Below, one piece after another: positions 1 through 8,406 of a DNA stretch of 13,484 bases; position 1 is the stretch's first letter; every line of letters begins with the position of its first letter. Below the pieces are notes generated by a model. The model had not been told where the DNA came from. It worked only from the letters and a program-made list of their open reading frames with translations, and ran no database searches. The translations under genes were made by a program, and so were the position numbers. Source of the DNA: an uncultured Rickettsiales bacterium (GTDB lineage Bacteria > Pseudomonadota > Alphaproteobacteria > UBA8366); contig CAJWTF010000105.1 in the NCBI GenBank assembly GCA_913046825.1, positions 1 through 13,484 of the forward strand, given 5' to 3'.

Positions 1-689
1 GAGCTGTAAATTTGCTCGTGGGTCGCTTCGTTGCTGGTGATCGAACCCAGCATGACGTCGGAATGCGCGACGATATATTTTGTGCCCGCCTGCACCGATA
101 CGTCCACCCCTTGAGAGAGCGGTTTGTAGAAATAGCCGCCGCTCCAAGTGTTATCGATGAGGGTTTGGACACCTTTCGCCTTTGCGATTTCGACGATGGT
201 GGGTACGTCCTGCATCTCAAAGGTTTGACTACCGGGCGACTCCAGCCAAATCAACCGCGTATTCGGACGGATCAACCGTTCGATCCCGGCACCGATGCCC
301 GGATCATAATATTCCGCCTCAACACCAAAACGCGCGAGAGTACCATTGCTGAAGTTGCGGGTCGGGCCATAAGAATTGTCGGTAATCAAGATATGATCGC
401 CGGTCTGTACGAGCGCCATGAGCGACATGGTGATGGCAGCCAGTCCGGACGGCACGATCGCGGTGCCTGCGGCGGCATCCCCTTCAAGCGCGGTCAAAGC
501 ATCTTCTAGCGCGAAGGTCGTCGGTGTGCCCCGTCGGCCATAGCGCACTTTTGCGGTATCGCCGCGTTCCGCGTATTCCTTCATCGTCGGGAACAGGATC
601 GTCGAAGCGTGATAGACCGGTGGATTGACGGCGCCGTGATGGTCAAAAGGGTGGCGACCGGAATGAGTGATTTTTGTGTCGTCTTTCAT
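1..689 (-). CDS. metC: Cystathionine beta-lyase, partial (C-terminus beyond left edge)
   Basis: PLP-dependent Cys/Met metabolism enzyme (fold type I) that normally cleaves cystathionine to homocysteine, pyruvate and ammonia in the cytoplasm. The ATG at 689 opens a frame that reads without a stop to the left edge, giving 229 residues of a family usually near 390. The N-terminus carries the family signatures: NPPVYHAST near residue 23, the YGRRGTPT phosphate-contact segment near 50, the PSGLAAI turn near 81, and the PLP lysine K204 in GTKYIVAHSD. The gene is divergent from the FAD oxidoreductase, with 113 nt between the starts. A cysteine synthase and a sulfurtransferase lie further right on the same strand, fitting a sulfur-amino-acid neighbourhood, but this gene is separated from that operon. 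Cystathionine gamma-synthase or gamma-lyase are less likely because the GTKYIVAHSD block is of the beta-lyase type. Confidence 0.92.
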   Translation of the reverse strand, partial: MKDDTKITHSGRHPFDHHGAVNPPVYHASTILFPTMKEYAERGDTAKVRYGRRGTPTTFALEDALTALEGDAAAGTAIVPSGLAAITMSLMALVQTGDHILITDNSYGPTRNFSNGTLARFGVEAEYYDPGIGAGIERLIRPNTRLIWLESPGSQTFEMQDVPTIVEIAKAKGVQTLIDNTWSGGYFYKPLSQGVDVSVQAGTKYIVAHSDVMLGSITSNEATHEQIYS

Positions 690-802
690 GCTTCGCTCAA
701 TTGGTTTATACGGACTCGCTAAGTGGCGAGGATGGACATTGAAGCATCGTGTCGGTCTGCTAGCCAGCAGCTTTTTACAGGATATGTCGACCGGAGGTAG
801 GG

Positions 803-1915
803 TTGTCGGAAATCGAGAAAGCGGATTGTGTCGTGATCGGCGCGGGTGTCGTGGGCCTCGCGGTCGCGCGCGAAATGGCCATGGCGGGACACGAGGTAAT
901 TGTTCTGGAAGCTGCGGATATGATCGGCAGCGAGACCAGTTCTCGGAATAGCGAAGTCATCCATGCCGGGATCTACTATCCAACGGGGAGTCTGAAGGCT
1001 TCGCTCTGTGTCGAAGGTAAGAAACGGCTGTACCAATATTGCGATGAGCACGGAGTCACCTACAAGCGCATCACGAAATTGATCGTGGCAACGCTCGGCG
1101 ATCAGGTCGACACACTGAAGGAAATTCAAGCCAAAGCAGCGGCGAACGGTGTTGGGGATCTGGAAATGATCAGTGGCAACGAAGCGACCGAGATGGAGCC
1201 TGAATTGAGCTGCGTGGCAGCACTTTTGTCGCCATCTACCGGCCTTGTCGATAGCCATGGCGTCATGCTGGCCTATCAAGGCGACGCGGAAGACCACGGG
1301 GCTATGATCGCTTTTTTGAGTCCGGTGAAAGGCGGGGAAGTCACGGATGACGGCGTCGTTCTGAACGTTGGCGGGGAAATACCGATGCGGCTCGCCTGCA
1401 ATACGGTGATCAACAGCGCCGGATTACATGCCCCGGCACTGCTCCACAACATCTCAGGTTTTCCGAAAGAACACGCGCCGAATAACTATTATGCCAAAGG
1501 AAATTATTATTCCTTGCTGGGTAAGTCGCCGTTTAGCCGTCTGATTTATCCGGTCCCTGAGCCAGGCGGGCTCGGCGTGCATATCACCATCGATCTTGGC
1601 GGACAGGCGCGGTTCGGGCCCGATGTGGAATGGATCGATGAAATCGAATATTCCGTCGATCCGACACGTGCGGATAAGTTTTACGACGCGGTTCGGACGT
1701 ATTGGCCGGGATTAAAGGACGGCGCATTGGTTCCGGGATATTGCGGCATACGTCCGAAGATTTCTGGCCCCGGTGAAGAGGCGGCGGATTTTGTTGTCCA
1801 GGGCCCCGACATTCACGGCGTGCCCGGAATGGTCAATCTGCTCGGTATTGAATCGCCGGGGCTTACCGCTTCACTGGCGATTGCGGATCGGGTTCGTGAG
1901 GTCCTTGAGGCTTAA
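803..1915 (+). CDS. FAD-dependent oxidoreductase, L-2-hydroxyglutarate oxidase-like
   Basis: A 370-residue protein of the DAO/glycerol-3-phosphate oxidase superfamily. The N-terminal dinucleotide-binding motif is visible as GAGVVG at residues 13-18, with an acidic residue (E36) closing the second beta strand. The [14 protein letters not shown] block (residues 47-60) and the C-terminal [10 protein letters not shown] block (from about 348) are characteristic of the LhgO/L2HGDH group, which oxidises L-2-hydroxy acids such as L-2-hydroxyglutarate with FAD. The start is a TTG: GGAGG at 793-797 sits 5 nt upstream, and no ATG lies in frame between that site and conserved sequence. No membrane segment is seen. 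The gene stands alone between the divergent cystathionine beta-lyase and the convergent GNAT gene. The flavoenzyme fold is certain; the exact substrate is not. Confidence 0.9.
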   Translation: MSEIEKADCVVIGAGVVGLAVAREMAMAGHEVIVLEAADMIGSETSSRNSEVIHAGIYYPTGSLKASLCVEGKKRLYQYCDEHGVTYKRITKLIVATLGDQVDTLKEIQAKAAANGVGDLEMISGNEATEMEPELSCVAALLSPSTGLVDSHGVMLAYQGDAEDHGAMIAFLSPVKGGEVTDDGVVLNVGGEIPMRLACNTVINSAGLHAPALLHNISGFPKEHAPNNYYAKGNYYSLLGKSPFSRLIYPVPEPGGLGVHITIDLGGQARFGPDVEWIDEIEYSVDPTRADKFYDAVRTYWPGLKDGALVPGYCGIRPKISGPGEEAADFVVQGPDIHGVPGMVNLLGIESPGLTASLAIADRVREVLEA

Positions 1916-1956
1916 GCTGGAATAGCGCCTCTCAGACAACGTCATTTCGATAACTG

Positions 1957-2535
1957 TCAGATATCCATTGGCGGCCCGACATTGACGGGCATATAGCCGA
2001 CCCGGCGAGGGTCCATTACCTTGCGGGTAATCTGATTGAATGGTGAGAATCCCCGTCGCTGATAATTAGGCAATGCGGAAGGATGATCCAACGTACAGGT
2101 ATGAAGCCAAAAGCGGTTGGGATGATAACTCCAGGCAATATCGATTACCGCTTCGAGAAAATAACGGCCAAGTCCTTCGCCGATGAAGTCAGGGATGAGG
2201 CCAAAATAAGAGAGTGCGATATCGGTTCGGTCACGGCGGTTCAGTTCCGCATATCCCGCTGGTACACCGCCAACGAACAGGCAATATATCTCGACACAAT
2301 CATCATGGATAATCTGGGTGAGAGGATCATCTTCCATGATCCGTCGTTCATACCACAACCATGGTTCGCCGACGGTGTTGTAGAGGTAGCGATAAAAGCT
2401 GACCGTCGGCTCCATGATGCGCGTCATCATGACCGGATATTTTAAGACAGGGGGGGGGATTTGGGGCCGGCTTGGTGCGCTGTGCATTTCCAGATAAGTG
2501 AACGTCACTTCAATGCGGTTGTCTTTGAATATCAT
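1957..2535 (-). CDS. GNAT-family N-acetyltransferase
   Basis: A 192-residue acetyl-CoA-dependent transferase, last gene of the leftward sulfur operon. The acetyl-CoA binding motif reads FIGEGLGRYFLEA near residues 117-129, followed by the C-terminal HPSALPNYQRRGF segment that is typical of GNAT proteins. The ATG at 2535 is preferred over an in-frame ATG at 2577 because AAGGA lies 7 nt upstream and because the 2577 start would fall inside the preceding acetyltransferase coding frame. The start lies only 1 nt past the TGA of that upstream reading frame, suggesting translational coupling. A run of nine C (2458-2450) codes for part of an Ile-Pro-Pro-Pro stretch near residues 26-29 and is a possible slippage site. 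The substrate cannot be told from the sequence. Confidence 0.85.
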   Translation of the reverse strand: MIFKDNRIEVTFTYLEMHSAPSRPQIPPPVLKYPVMMTRIMEPTVSFYRYLYNTVGEPWLWYERRIMEDDPLTQIIHDDCVEIYCLFVGGVPAGYAELNRRDRTDIALSYFGLIPDFIGEGLGRYFLEAVIDIAWSYHPNRFWLHTCTLDHPSALPNYQRRGFSPFNQITRKVMDPRRVGYMPVNVGPPMDI

Positions 2536-2536
2536 T

Positions 2537-2962
2537 TCAACGTCCTTCCCGCCCGTCGACCCAGCGCGACATAACAATCCGATCTTCCACCGAGTATCTA
2601 CTGCGCTCGTAAAATAGACGAACTGCGTCGTTCTCAGGTCTGATCATAAGCTCGACCTTCGGAACGCCCAATTCTCGAATCTACTTTTCGCCATGGGCCA
2701 TGATCTCACGGCCGAGACCGTCTATTTGGCGGTCAGGGTCGACCCCAAGGTAATATATCCAACAGCGATGGCCATCGCTGCCGAGCAATACGCTCGCGAC
2801 AATCGCGTCATTGTTGGTGCCGACGAAAATTTCGCATTGCGGTGTTTTCCGCGCAAGCGTGATGTCGTCATGGGGCGCGTTCCACGGGCGCGTTAGCCCG
2901 CACACTCCCCATAGCGTCACAACCGCATCGACATCTACATCAGCGATGGGACGAATTCGCAT
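2537..2962 (-). pseudogene. YpeA-type GNAT acetyltransferase split by an in-frame TAG
   Basis: The ATG at 2962 starts 6 nt after the sulfurtransferase stop. The first 93 residues match the YpeA-like GNAT group: TLWGVCGLTRPWNAP near residue 16, GSDGHRCWIYYLGV near 62, and the acetyl-CoA motif QIDGLG at about 79-84. A TAG at 2683-2681 then interrupts the frame. Beyond it the same frame stays open and continues the family exactly: IRELGVPKVELMIRPEN, then AVRLFYERSRY, ending at a TGA at 2539-2537. The uninterrupted length would be 141 codons, the usual size for this family. Homologues commonly carry Trp at the interrupted position, so a single TGG-to-TAG change explains the stop. Without suppression the truncated product lacks the last helix and strands and is probably inactive. 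A sequencing error is an alternative. Confidence 0.85.
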
Positions 2963-2968
2963 TTGCGC

Positions 2969-3814
2969 CTACTTTTCGACGGGCAGGTCTTCCCGTCCAC
3001 CCCATTCCGTCCAAGAGCCGTCATATATGGCGACATCGTCGCGACCGATGAGATAGAGCCCAAGCGCTAAAATGCAGGCGGTGATTCCGCTGCCGCAGCT
3101 GGTCGTGATCGGTTCCGCCAAGTCGACGTTTCCGGCTTCGAAAGCTTGTGTAAGTGAAACGCCGTCCACCATTGCCCCGTCTTGGATGATTTTGGCATAG
3201 GGGACATTCATCGAACCGGGAATATGGCCTGACCTTAGGCCAGGACGGGTCTCTGGTTCCGTGCCGTTGTAGCGGCCAGCGCCACGAGCATCGACGACTT
3301 GTTCGCCGCCGCTGGCGATATTGGCATTTACTTGATCCGCTGAACGCAGCAAATCGGTGCGTAATGTGGCCGAAAAATCAACCGTGGCCGGAGCAGGGGT
3401 ATCAGTGGTTACGGGGCGACCTTCAGCCCGCCATTTTGGCAGGCCTCCGTCGAGCACCGCAACATCGTCGTGACCGAAGGCGCGGAACATCCACCATCCG
3501 CGCGGTGCGGAATAGATACCGTGTTGATCGTAGACCACGACCTTGCAGTCGTTTGAAATACCGAGCGCGCCGACGCCTTTCGCAAATATTTCCACATTCG
3601 GCATCATATGTGGCAGTGTGGCATTCGGGTCGGCAATTGTGTCAATGTCGAAAAACGGTGCCCCCGGAATGTGCGCGTCGCGGTAATTCGCCCGCATGTC
3701 TTCTTTAACTCCAACGCGTGGCAGGGAGGCGTCGACTACGCAGACCTTGGGATTGTCGATATTCTCAGCGAGCCAGTCGCTGGAGACCAGCGCTTCCGGT
3801 TTAACGTATGACAT
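2969..3814 (-). CDS. sseA: 3-mercaptopyruvate sulfurtransferase (tandem rhodanese)
   Basis: A 281-residue two-domain rhodanese that moves sulfane sulfur from 3-mercaptopyruvate to a thiol or cyanide acceptor. The N-terminal inactive rhodanese domain includes [16 protein letters not shown] and the inter-domain [16 protein letters not shown] hallmark. The C-terminal domain contains [13 protein letters not shown] and the active-site loop CGSGITAC with catalytic C240; this CGSG(V/I)TAC form distinguishes mercaptopyruvate sulfurtransferases from thiosulfate sulfurtransferases. The protein ends with the usual YDGSWTEWG block. The ATG at 3814 has a strong AGGAAAGGAA ribosome site just upstream and follows the AlaX stop by 18 nt. 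Its place behind cysteine synthase and an editing protein suggests joint expression in cysteine metabolism or detoxification. Confidence 0.93.
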   Translation of the reverse strand: MSYVKPEALVSSDWLAENIDNPKVCVVDASLPRVGVKEDMRANYRDAHIPGAPFFDIDTIADPNATLPHMMPNVEIFAKGVGALGISNDCKVVVYDQHGIYSAPRGWWMFRAFGHDDVAVLDGGLPKWRAEGRPVTTDTPAPATVDFSATLRTDLLRSADQVNANIASGGEQVVDARGAGRYNGTEPETRPGLRSGHIPGSMNVPYAKIIQDGAMVDGVSLTQAFEAGNVDLAEPITTSCGSGITACILALGLYLIGRDDVAIYDGSWTEWGGREDLPVEK

Positions 3815-3832
3815 TGAGTTCCTTTCCTGAAC

Positions 3833-4549
3833 TTAGTCGGCGAAGGCGATGCTAACCCGTCGGTTTCGCTTGCCCTTGCTTTCGATTTTAGTAATACGAA
3901 TATGGCCAATTTCGCCTGTCCGCGAAACGTGCGTTCCGCCACAGGGCTGCAGGTCAATCTCGCCAATTTTTAGCAATCGGATCCGCCCGGTTCCACGTGG
4001 TGGAGCCACCGACATAGTCGGAATGATCTCGGGTTGAGCATCGAGTTCCTCGTCAGTGATATAATCAATATGTATCGGATGATCAGCGTCAATCAGTGCA
4101 TTTACCAAGGCGGCGATCTCCTCCTTATCGAGTTTTTCATCACTCATATCAAAATCCATTCGGCTTTTCTCGGCGCCGATTTGGTTTCCAGTCACACCCG
4201 CGGGTACGATGGAACATACCAGATGCAGAGCGGTGTGCATTTGCATGTGAAGATAGCGTCTATCCCAGTCGACGACCGCTTTGACTTGCGTGCCGGGTAA
4301 AGGCGCCGTTTGTCCCTCGGCGGGGACATGGACGACATTCTCAACACCTTTGCCTTTCACTGTGGTCGCAATGGTGATTTCACTGCCGTCCGCTAGGCGC
4401 AAGATGCCGGTATCGCCTGGTTGGCCGCCACCGGTTGGATAAAAATTCGTGCGGTCCAGAACGATGCCGCCCAGCTCATTAATTGAGACGACAGTAGCCT
4501 CGCATTCCTTGAGGTACGAATCGCTCCGAAAAACTTCTTCCGTTAACAT
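3833..4549 (-). CDS. alaX: Alanyl-tRNA editing protein, AlaX family
   Basis: A 238-residue free-standing editing domain related to the C-terminal editing region of alanyl-tRNA synthetase. It is expected to hydrolyse mischarged tRNA, classically Ser- or Gly-tRNA(Ala), in the cytoplasm. The RTNFYPTGGGQPGDTG signature lies at residues 33-48. The four zinc ligands are intact: H105 and H109 in HTALH, and C203 and H207 in QPCGGTH. The start ATG at 4549 overlaps the end of the cysteine synthase gene by 7 nt, and GGAG lies upstream inside that gene, so translation is probably coupled. The length fits a medium (AlaX-M-like) form with an N-terminal beta-barrel and no synthetase core. The link to cysteine synthesis is only contextual; substrate specificity is not visible. 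Confidence 0.92.
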   Translation of the reverse strand: MLTEEVFRSDSYLKECEATVVSINELGGIVLDRTNFYPTGGGQPGDTGILRLADGSEITIATTVKGKGVENVVHVPAEGQTAPLPGTQVKAVVDWDRRYLHMQMHTALHLVCSIVPAGVTGNQIGAEKSRMDFDMSDEKLDKEEIAALVNALIDADHPIHIDYITDEELDAQPEIIPTMSVAPPRGTGRIRLLKIGEIDLQPCGGTHVSRTGEIGHIRITKIESKGKRNRRVSIAFAD

Positions 4550-5556
4550 TTTACATACTCCAGCCAGTCTGGAACCGGCAGATTTTTCTCGCGCAGGAAC
4601 ACGGGATTGAACAGTTTCGACTGATACTTATTGCCGAAATCGCAAAGGATGGTCACGATGGTATGACCGGGGCCCATTTCCTTGGCCATCCGGATAGCGC
4701 CGGCGACATTTACACCGCTTGATGCGCCAAGGCACAGGCCTTCGTGTTTCAATATATCGAAGACGACCGGCAGAGCCTCTTCGTCCGGTATCTGATAGGC
4801 ATCGTCGAACGGCGCGCCGTCAATGTTGCCGGTTATCCGACCCTGACCGATTCCTTCCGAAATCGAGCTGCCGTCAGATTTTAGTTCACCGGTCTTGATG
4901 TAACTGTACATCGCGGCACCCATCGGGTCGGCGGCTGCTGTCTTGACGTCTTTGTTTTGATCCTTGAGGTACATACTAATTCCGGCAAGCGTTCCGCCCG
5001 TGCCGATGGCACAGGTAAATCCGTCTAATTTGCCGTCGATCTGCTCCCAAATCTCGGGACCGGTCGACCGATAGTGGCCCAAACGGTTTGAGGTGTTGTC
5101 CCACTGATTGGCATAGAGCACTCCATTCGGCTCACTGGCGGCCATTTCCATCGCCTTACGTTCCGCTTGATGGACGTAATTGTTCGGGTCCTTGAAGGGG
5201 ACAGCAGGGACTTCAATCAGTTCGGCGCCGCATAGGCGCAGCATATCTTTTTTCTCTTGGCTCTGTGTTTCGGGGATAATTATGACTGTGCTGTATCCGC
5301 GGGCATTACCAACCAGCGAAAGCCCGATGCCGGTATTGCCCGCCGTCCCTTCGACAATGACGCCGCCCGGTTTTAAGTCGCCACGTTCCTCGGCGTCCAA
5401 GATGATGTACTTCGCCGCCCGGTCCTTGACCGAACCGCCAGGGTTTAAGAATTCGGCTTTGCCGAGAATCGTGCAGCCAGTTTCCTCCGAAGCTTTTCTA
5501 AGCTTAATTAAAGGGGTGTTGCCGATTGCATCGACGAAATCGTTACGATAATTCAT
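4543..5556 (-). CDS. cysK: Cysteine synthase (O-acetylserine sulfhydrylase family)
   Basis: A 337-residue fold-type-II PLP enzyme, expected to make cysteine from O-acetylserine and sulfide. GNTPLIKL opens the fold at residues 12-19, and the PLP lysine is K44 in NPGGSVKDRAA. The substrate loop TAGNTG lies at 71-76, the phosphate-binding GTGGT at 185-189, and GASSGVN, which holds the pyridine-nitrogen serine, near 277-283. It is somewhat longer than the roughly 310-residue CysK of enterobacteria, with a longer C-terminus, as in a group of alphaproteobacterial homologues. The start ATG at 5556 has GGAG 10 nt upstream. It is the first gene of the leftward operon that continues into alaX and sseA. 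Cystathionine beta-synthase activity cannot be fully ruled out from sequence because the folds are shared. Confidence 0.9.
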   Translation of the reverse strand: MNYRNDFVDAIGNTPLIKLRKASEETGCTILGKAEFLNPGGSVKDRAAKYIILDAEERGDLKPGGVIVEGTAGNTGIGLSLVGNARGYSTVIIIPETQSQEKKDMLRLCGAELIEVPAVPFKDPNNYVHQAERKAMEMAASEPNGVLYANQWDNTSNRLGHYRSTGPEIWEQIDGKLDGFTCAIGTGGTLAGISMYLKDQNKDVKTAAADPMGAAMYSYIKTGELKSDGSSISEGIGQGRITGNIDGAPFDDAYQIPDEEALPVVFDILKHEGLCLGASSGVNVAGAIRMAKEMGPGHTIVTILCDFGNKYQSKLFNPVFLREKNLPVPDWLEYVKC

Positions 5557-5735
5557 ATCGATCTTGCTCCGTGAATGATGGGCGCGGTTCGTGGCAGAAC
5601 TTAAGCGCTATCAAGCCTTCCGGCAGGATTTCGGTCAAGTCCACTTGCATCGCAAATCATCGCGATTAAGCATCAACCACTGCAACGCAATGATCGAAAA
5701 TGAGCTGTTGATCTCGCCGTTTGCGATTCGGGTGA

Positions 5736-6803
5736 AGGCCTTATCTGCGGATTTCAGGAATACACGAATATCTGCCCCTTCATCTATATGTCCCGAATGC
5801 CAACCATACTCTCGTAATCGATCCGACGCGCAAAGCGGTCGATCAGTATCGGCGACGAAACGGAAGAATAGACAAAGAAACCATCAGGCTGGCAGTGTTG
5901 TTTTACATGCAAATTCTTGGTGAAGCAATTCAGGTACAGAAATCCCCGAAAGCTGCTCGGATCCGAAAAATTGGCGTTGCGCAAATGCAGTTGCTTAAGC
6001 ATACCGCCGCGCGGGATTTGTTGGCGTCGACAATACGAAAAGAATTCGCCGATCGTTCGCATAATCCATCGATCTGTTTTGCTGCACCGAAACTGCAGTG
6101 CATGTTGGACAAAGCGCTTAAGAGCATCCGCAGTGTGACCCGCGATCGAGCCTTCATGATCTTGCGGGAAGTATCGCCGAATTCGAATCCTCGCAGAGGT
6201 CGAATATCCGTTAAAATTGCTTATGTGGGCAAAGGTGAGATTGAGGCCGGACTCAAGGCGGCGGCGGAAATAGTTTCATAGCGCTTTGGCGCTGTGTAAA
6301 GCGGCGTAAAAGTTCGCGGAACAGGGAGATATACAGTTTACTGGAACGGGGTTGGTGGCCGCAGAGACAAATGTGTCGGAAATTGAATGTATATTCGCAC
6401 GGGATTTTGCCTTGTCTTGTTTGGCTGAAGCTTATGCTTCTATCGGCGATACCAGGACGGCCCAGAATAGCCTAAATTATTTCGAGGGGCAGATTAAAGA
6501 CTCGGTGTTTTTGGCGCATGTGGGCCAACCCGCTATACGAAGTGCGAATATAGCGACGTCGAGGAATTGAAAAACCAAGCAATCGAGGAGAAAAAGGCAA
6601 CCGATACATTTAAACAAGTGGCGATTTGGTCAGAAGCATCCAATACGGCATATCGTGTTGGGGAGAAGGGCTCTGCTAATGATTATCTGGGCAACGCGAT
6701 TGCTGTTGTCAGCGGAATGCAAACCCAGTGGTGTCTTGCGCGTGCGCTCAGTCGTATTGCGAATTCGGTTATTTCTTTGGAGAGTGCATCTGGTGGTCGT
6801 TGA
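5736..6803 (+). pseudogene. Decayed Ala-rich helical (TPR-like) repeat protein gene
   Basis: No intact gene spans 5557-6896. Pieces with a common pattern can be read on the plus strand in alternating frames. Frame A (5736-6281) has ARIRKIGVAQ followed by TAARDLLAST. Frame B (6310-6570) has ARDFALSCLAEAYASIGDTR. Frame C (about 6510-6803) has WSEASNTAYRVGEKGS and LARALSRIANSV. The shared arrangement (A..L..IA.A....GD...A) resembles TPR-like tandem helical repeats, with spacing of roughly 35-40 residues. A further frameshift seems likely near 6160-6205, where a neighbouring frame reads HDLAGSIAEFESSQ. Two or more frameshifts plus stops suggest a broken gene rather than several small ones. The stretch 5557-5735 shows nothing recognisable. 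The original function is unknown. Confidence 0.4.
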
Positions 6804-6896
6804 GCGACTGTTCCGCTTTCAAATGATGGTTCTCTTCGATGGGCTGCGCTAATATCGCATTTATTAAACTTAAGCTTATCGGCAAGGAGATACAGA

Positions 6897-8108
6897 ATGG
6901 ACCTGTCCTTTAGTTCAGCGGAAGAGAAATTCCGACAAGAAGTTCAGGAATTTATCGCGCAAAAATACTCGGCTGATATGCGGGATGCGTTGAAAAAATC
7001 TCCGACAAACTATCTGGACCCAGATCGTCAACGCCAATGGCAGAGAGCCCTTCATGAAAAAGGCTGGGCAGCGCCAAGATGGCCGATAGAGTACGGTGGT
7101 ACCGGATGGACAGCCGCAGAGCACTATATTTATGAGACGGAAATTTCCACCGCCGGAGCGCCGCGACCTATTGGTTTCGGCGCTCGTATGGTCGGCCCCG
7201 TAATCATTCAATTCGGACGTCCCGATCAGAAAGAGCGATATTTGCCGCGAATTCTAGCCTTTGACGATTGGTGGTGTCAGGGATATTCGGAACCTGGTTC
7301 GGGCTCCGATTTGGCCTCACTTTCGACGCGGGCGATCCGCGACGGTGACCAATATATAGTGAACGGCTCGAAGATCTGGACCACACTGGCGCAACATGCC
7401 GACATGATATTCTGTTTGGTGCGTACCTCTACGGAAGGAAAACGCCAAGAAGGCATCTCATTTTTGCTGATCGATATGAATACTCCTGGTATTCGTGTCG
7501 AACCAATCCTGTTGATTGACGGCGAACAATCGCCTTTCCACGAGGTCAACCAAGTGTTTTTCGACGATGTGCGAGTACCTGTTGAAAACCGGATCGGCGA
7601 GGAGAACAAAGGCTGGACCTACGCAAAATTTCTCCTCGAATTCGAACGGGGCGGATCCCATGGAGCTAGTATTCGCGCTGGTATCGCTAAGGCCCGTCGA
7701 ATAGCGGAACAAGAACGAAGCGGCGGCTGCCCCTTGATTAAAGATCCAGATTTTAGGAAAAAAATCGCTAGGTTGGAGATGGAAGTTCGAGCGGTCGAAG
7801 TCAGCGAGTTGAGAATTCTGGGATCTCTTGGCGCAGGCGAACGGCCGGGTGCCGAATCCTCTCTATTAAAACTGCGGGGCACCGAATTGGGCCAATCGGT
7901 GACGGAACTGACAATGCAGGCCATCGGATATTACGCGCATCCGCATGAGAGCGAGTACCTATCGCCTGGCAGCAATGTGGAGCCCATTGGGTTGGAATAC
8001 TCTGCCACAGTGACGCCGCGTTACTTGAACTATCGCAAAGCCTCGATCTACGGTGGTTCAAACGAAGTTCAACGCAATATTATCGCTAAGTTGATCCTCG
8101 GTCTTTAA
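6897..8108 (+). CDS. Acyl-CoA dehydrogenase family protein
   Basis: A 403-residue flavoenzyme expected to introduce the alpha-beta double bond into an acyl-CoA, passing electrons to an electron-transfer flavoprotein. The N-terminal helical domain holds WAAPRWPIEYGG near residues 57-68. The first signature YSEPGSGSDLASL is at 130-142, followed by VNGSKIWTT at 155-163 in the middle beta domain. The C-terminal helical domain ends with IYGGSNEVQRNIIAK at 384-398. The glutamate that medium-chain enzymes use as catalytic base in the YEG position is Gly here, as in the many homologues with a YGGS motif, so the base must lie elsewhere or the chemistry is specialised. AAGGAG at 6884-6889 lies 7 nt before the ATG. 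It converges on a fatty-acid-CoA ligase, fitting fatty or branched acid catabolism. Confidence 0.93.
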   Translation: MDLSFSSAEEKFRQEVQEFIAQKYSADMRDALKKSPTNYLDPDRQRQWQRALHEKGWAAPRWPIEYGGTGWTAAEHYIYETEISTAGAPRPIGFGARMVGPVIIQFGRPDQKERYLPRILAFDDWWCQGYSEPGSGSDLASLSTRAIRDGDQYIVNGSKIWTTLAQHADMIFCLVRTSTEGKRQEGISFLLIDMNTPGIRVEPILLIDGEQSPFHEVNQVFFDDVRVPVENRIGEENKGWTYAKFLLEFERGGSHGASIRAGIAKARRIAEQERSGGCPLIKDPDFRKKIARLEMEVRAVEVSELRILGSLGAGERPGAESSLLKLRGTELGQSVTELTMQAIGYYAHPHESEYLSPGSNVEPIGLEYSATVTPRYLNYRKASIYGGSNEVQRNIIAKLILGL

Positions 8109-8201
8109 CCGCCATGCAAGAGCCGCGAATGTCCGTCTCATCCTTTCCGGAAGTTTGCTATTCCGGAGAGATCGTGAGGGGGGGATGATTGATGGTGCGA
8201 C

Positions 8202-8405
8202 ATGGCCCTCACTTTCGACATGTTATTGGTCTGGCTGGCCGGGCTTTTGCTGTGGATCGCCTGTTGGCGTTACGGTCGTTCCATCGATGGTTTTGAACGC
8301 CATCTAATACGGTTCGTCTCGTTTTGTACCCGCGGATTTCGTGCCATCTCGATGGGTATTATACCGACGTGGGTCAACCACATGCTATCGCGTCTTGGGT
8401 GCTGA
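8202..8405 (+). CDS. Possible small membrane protein (unrecognised)
   Basis: A 67-residue ORF in the 298-nt gap between the acyl-CoA dehydrogenase and the convergent ligase. Residues 7-22 are strongly hydrophobic (LLVWLAGLLLWIACW), suggesting one membrane segment, followed by a basic, aromatic-rich tail with a second weaker hydrophobic stretch. There is no clear ribosome site before the ATG; only a G-rich run lies upstream. It resembles no family I can name and could be chance. Just before it, two TTCCGGA half-palindromes occur about 14 nt apart (8147-8168). Confidence 0.3.
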   Translation: MALTFDMLLVWLAGLLLWIACWRYGRSIDGFERHLIRFVSFCTRGFRAISMGIIPTWVNHMLSRLGC

Positions 8406-8406
8406 G

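Noticed and set aside
12..509. Plus-strand ORF of 165 codons at the left edge
   Set aside because: It is the antisense shadow of the cystathionine beta-lyase gene, whose protein has clear family motifs.
2681..2683. TAG in the acetyltransferase gene as a pyrrolysine codon
   Set aside because: Homologues carry an ordinary residue there, GNAT enzymes are not pyrrolysine proteins, and nothing in the window suggests pyl machinery; a nonsense change or error is simpler.
6567..6803. Independent small gene of 78 codons
   Set aside because: It lacks a ribosome site and an ATG start, and its Ala-rich repeat pattern matches the neighbouring out-of-frame pieces, so it is treated as part of the decayed repeat gene.
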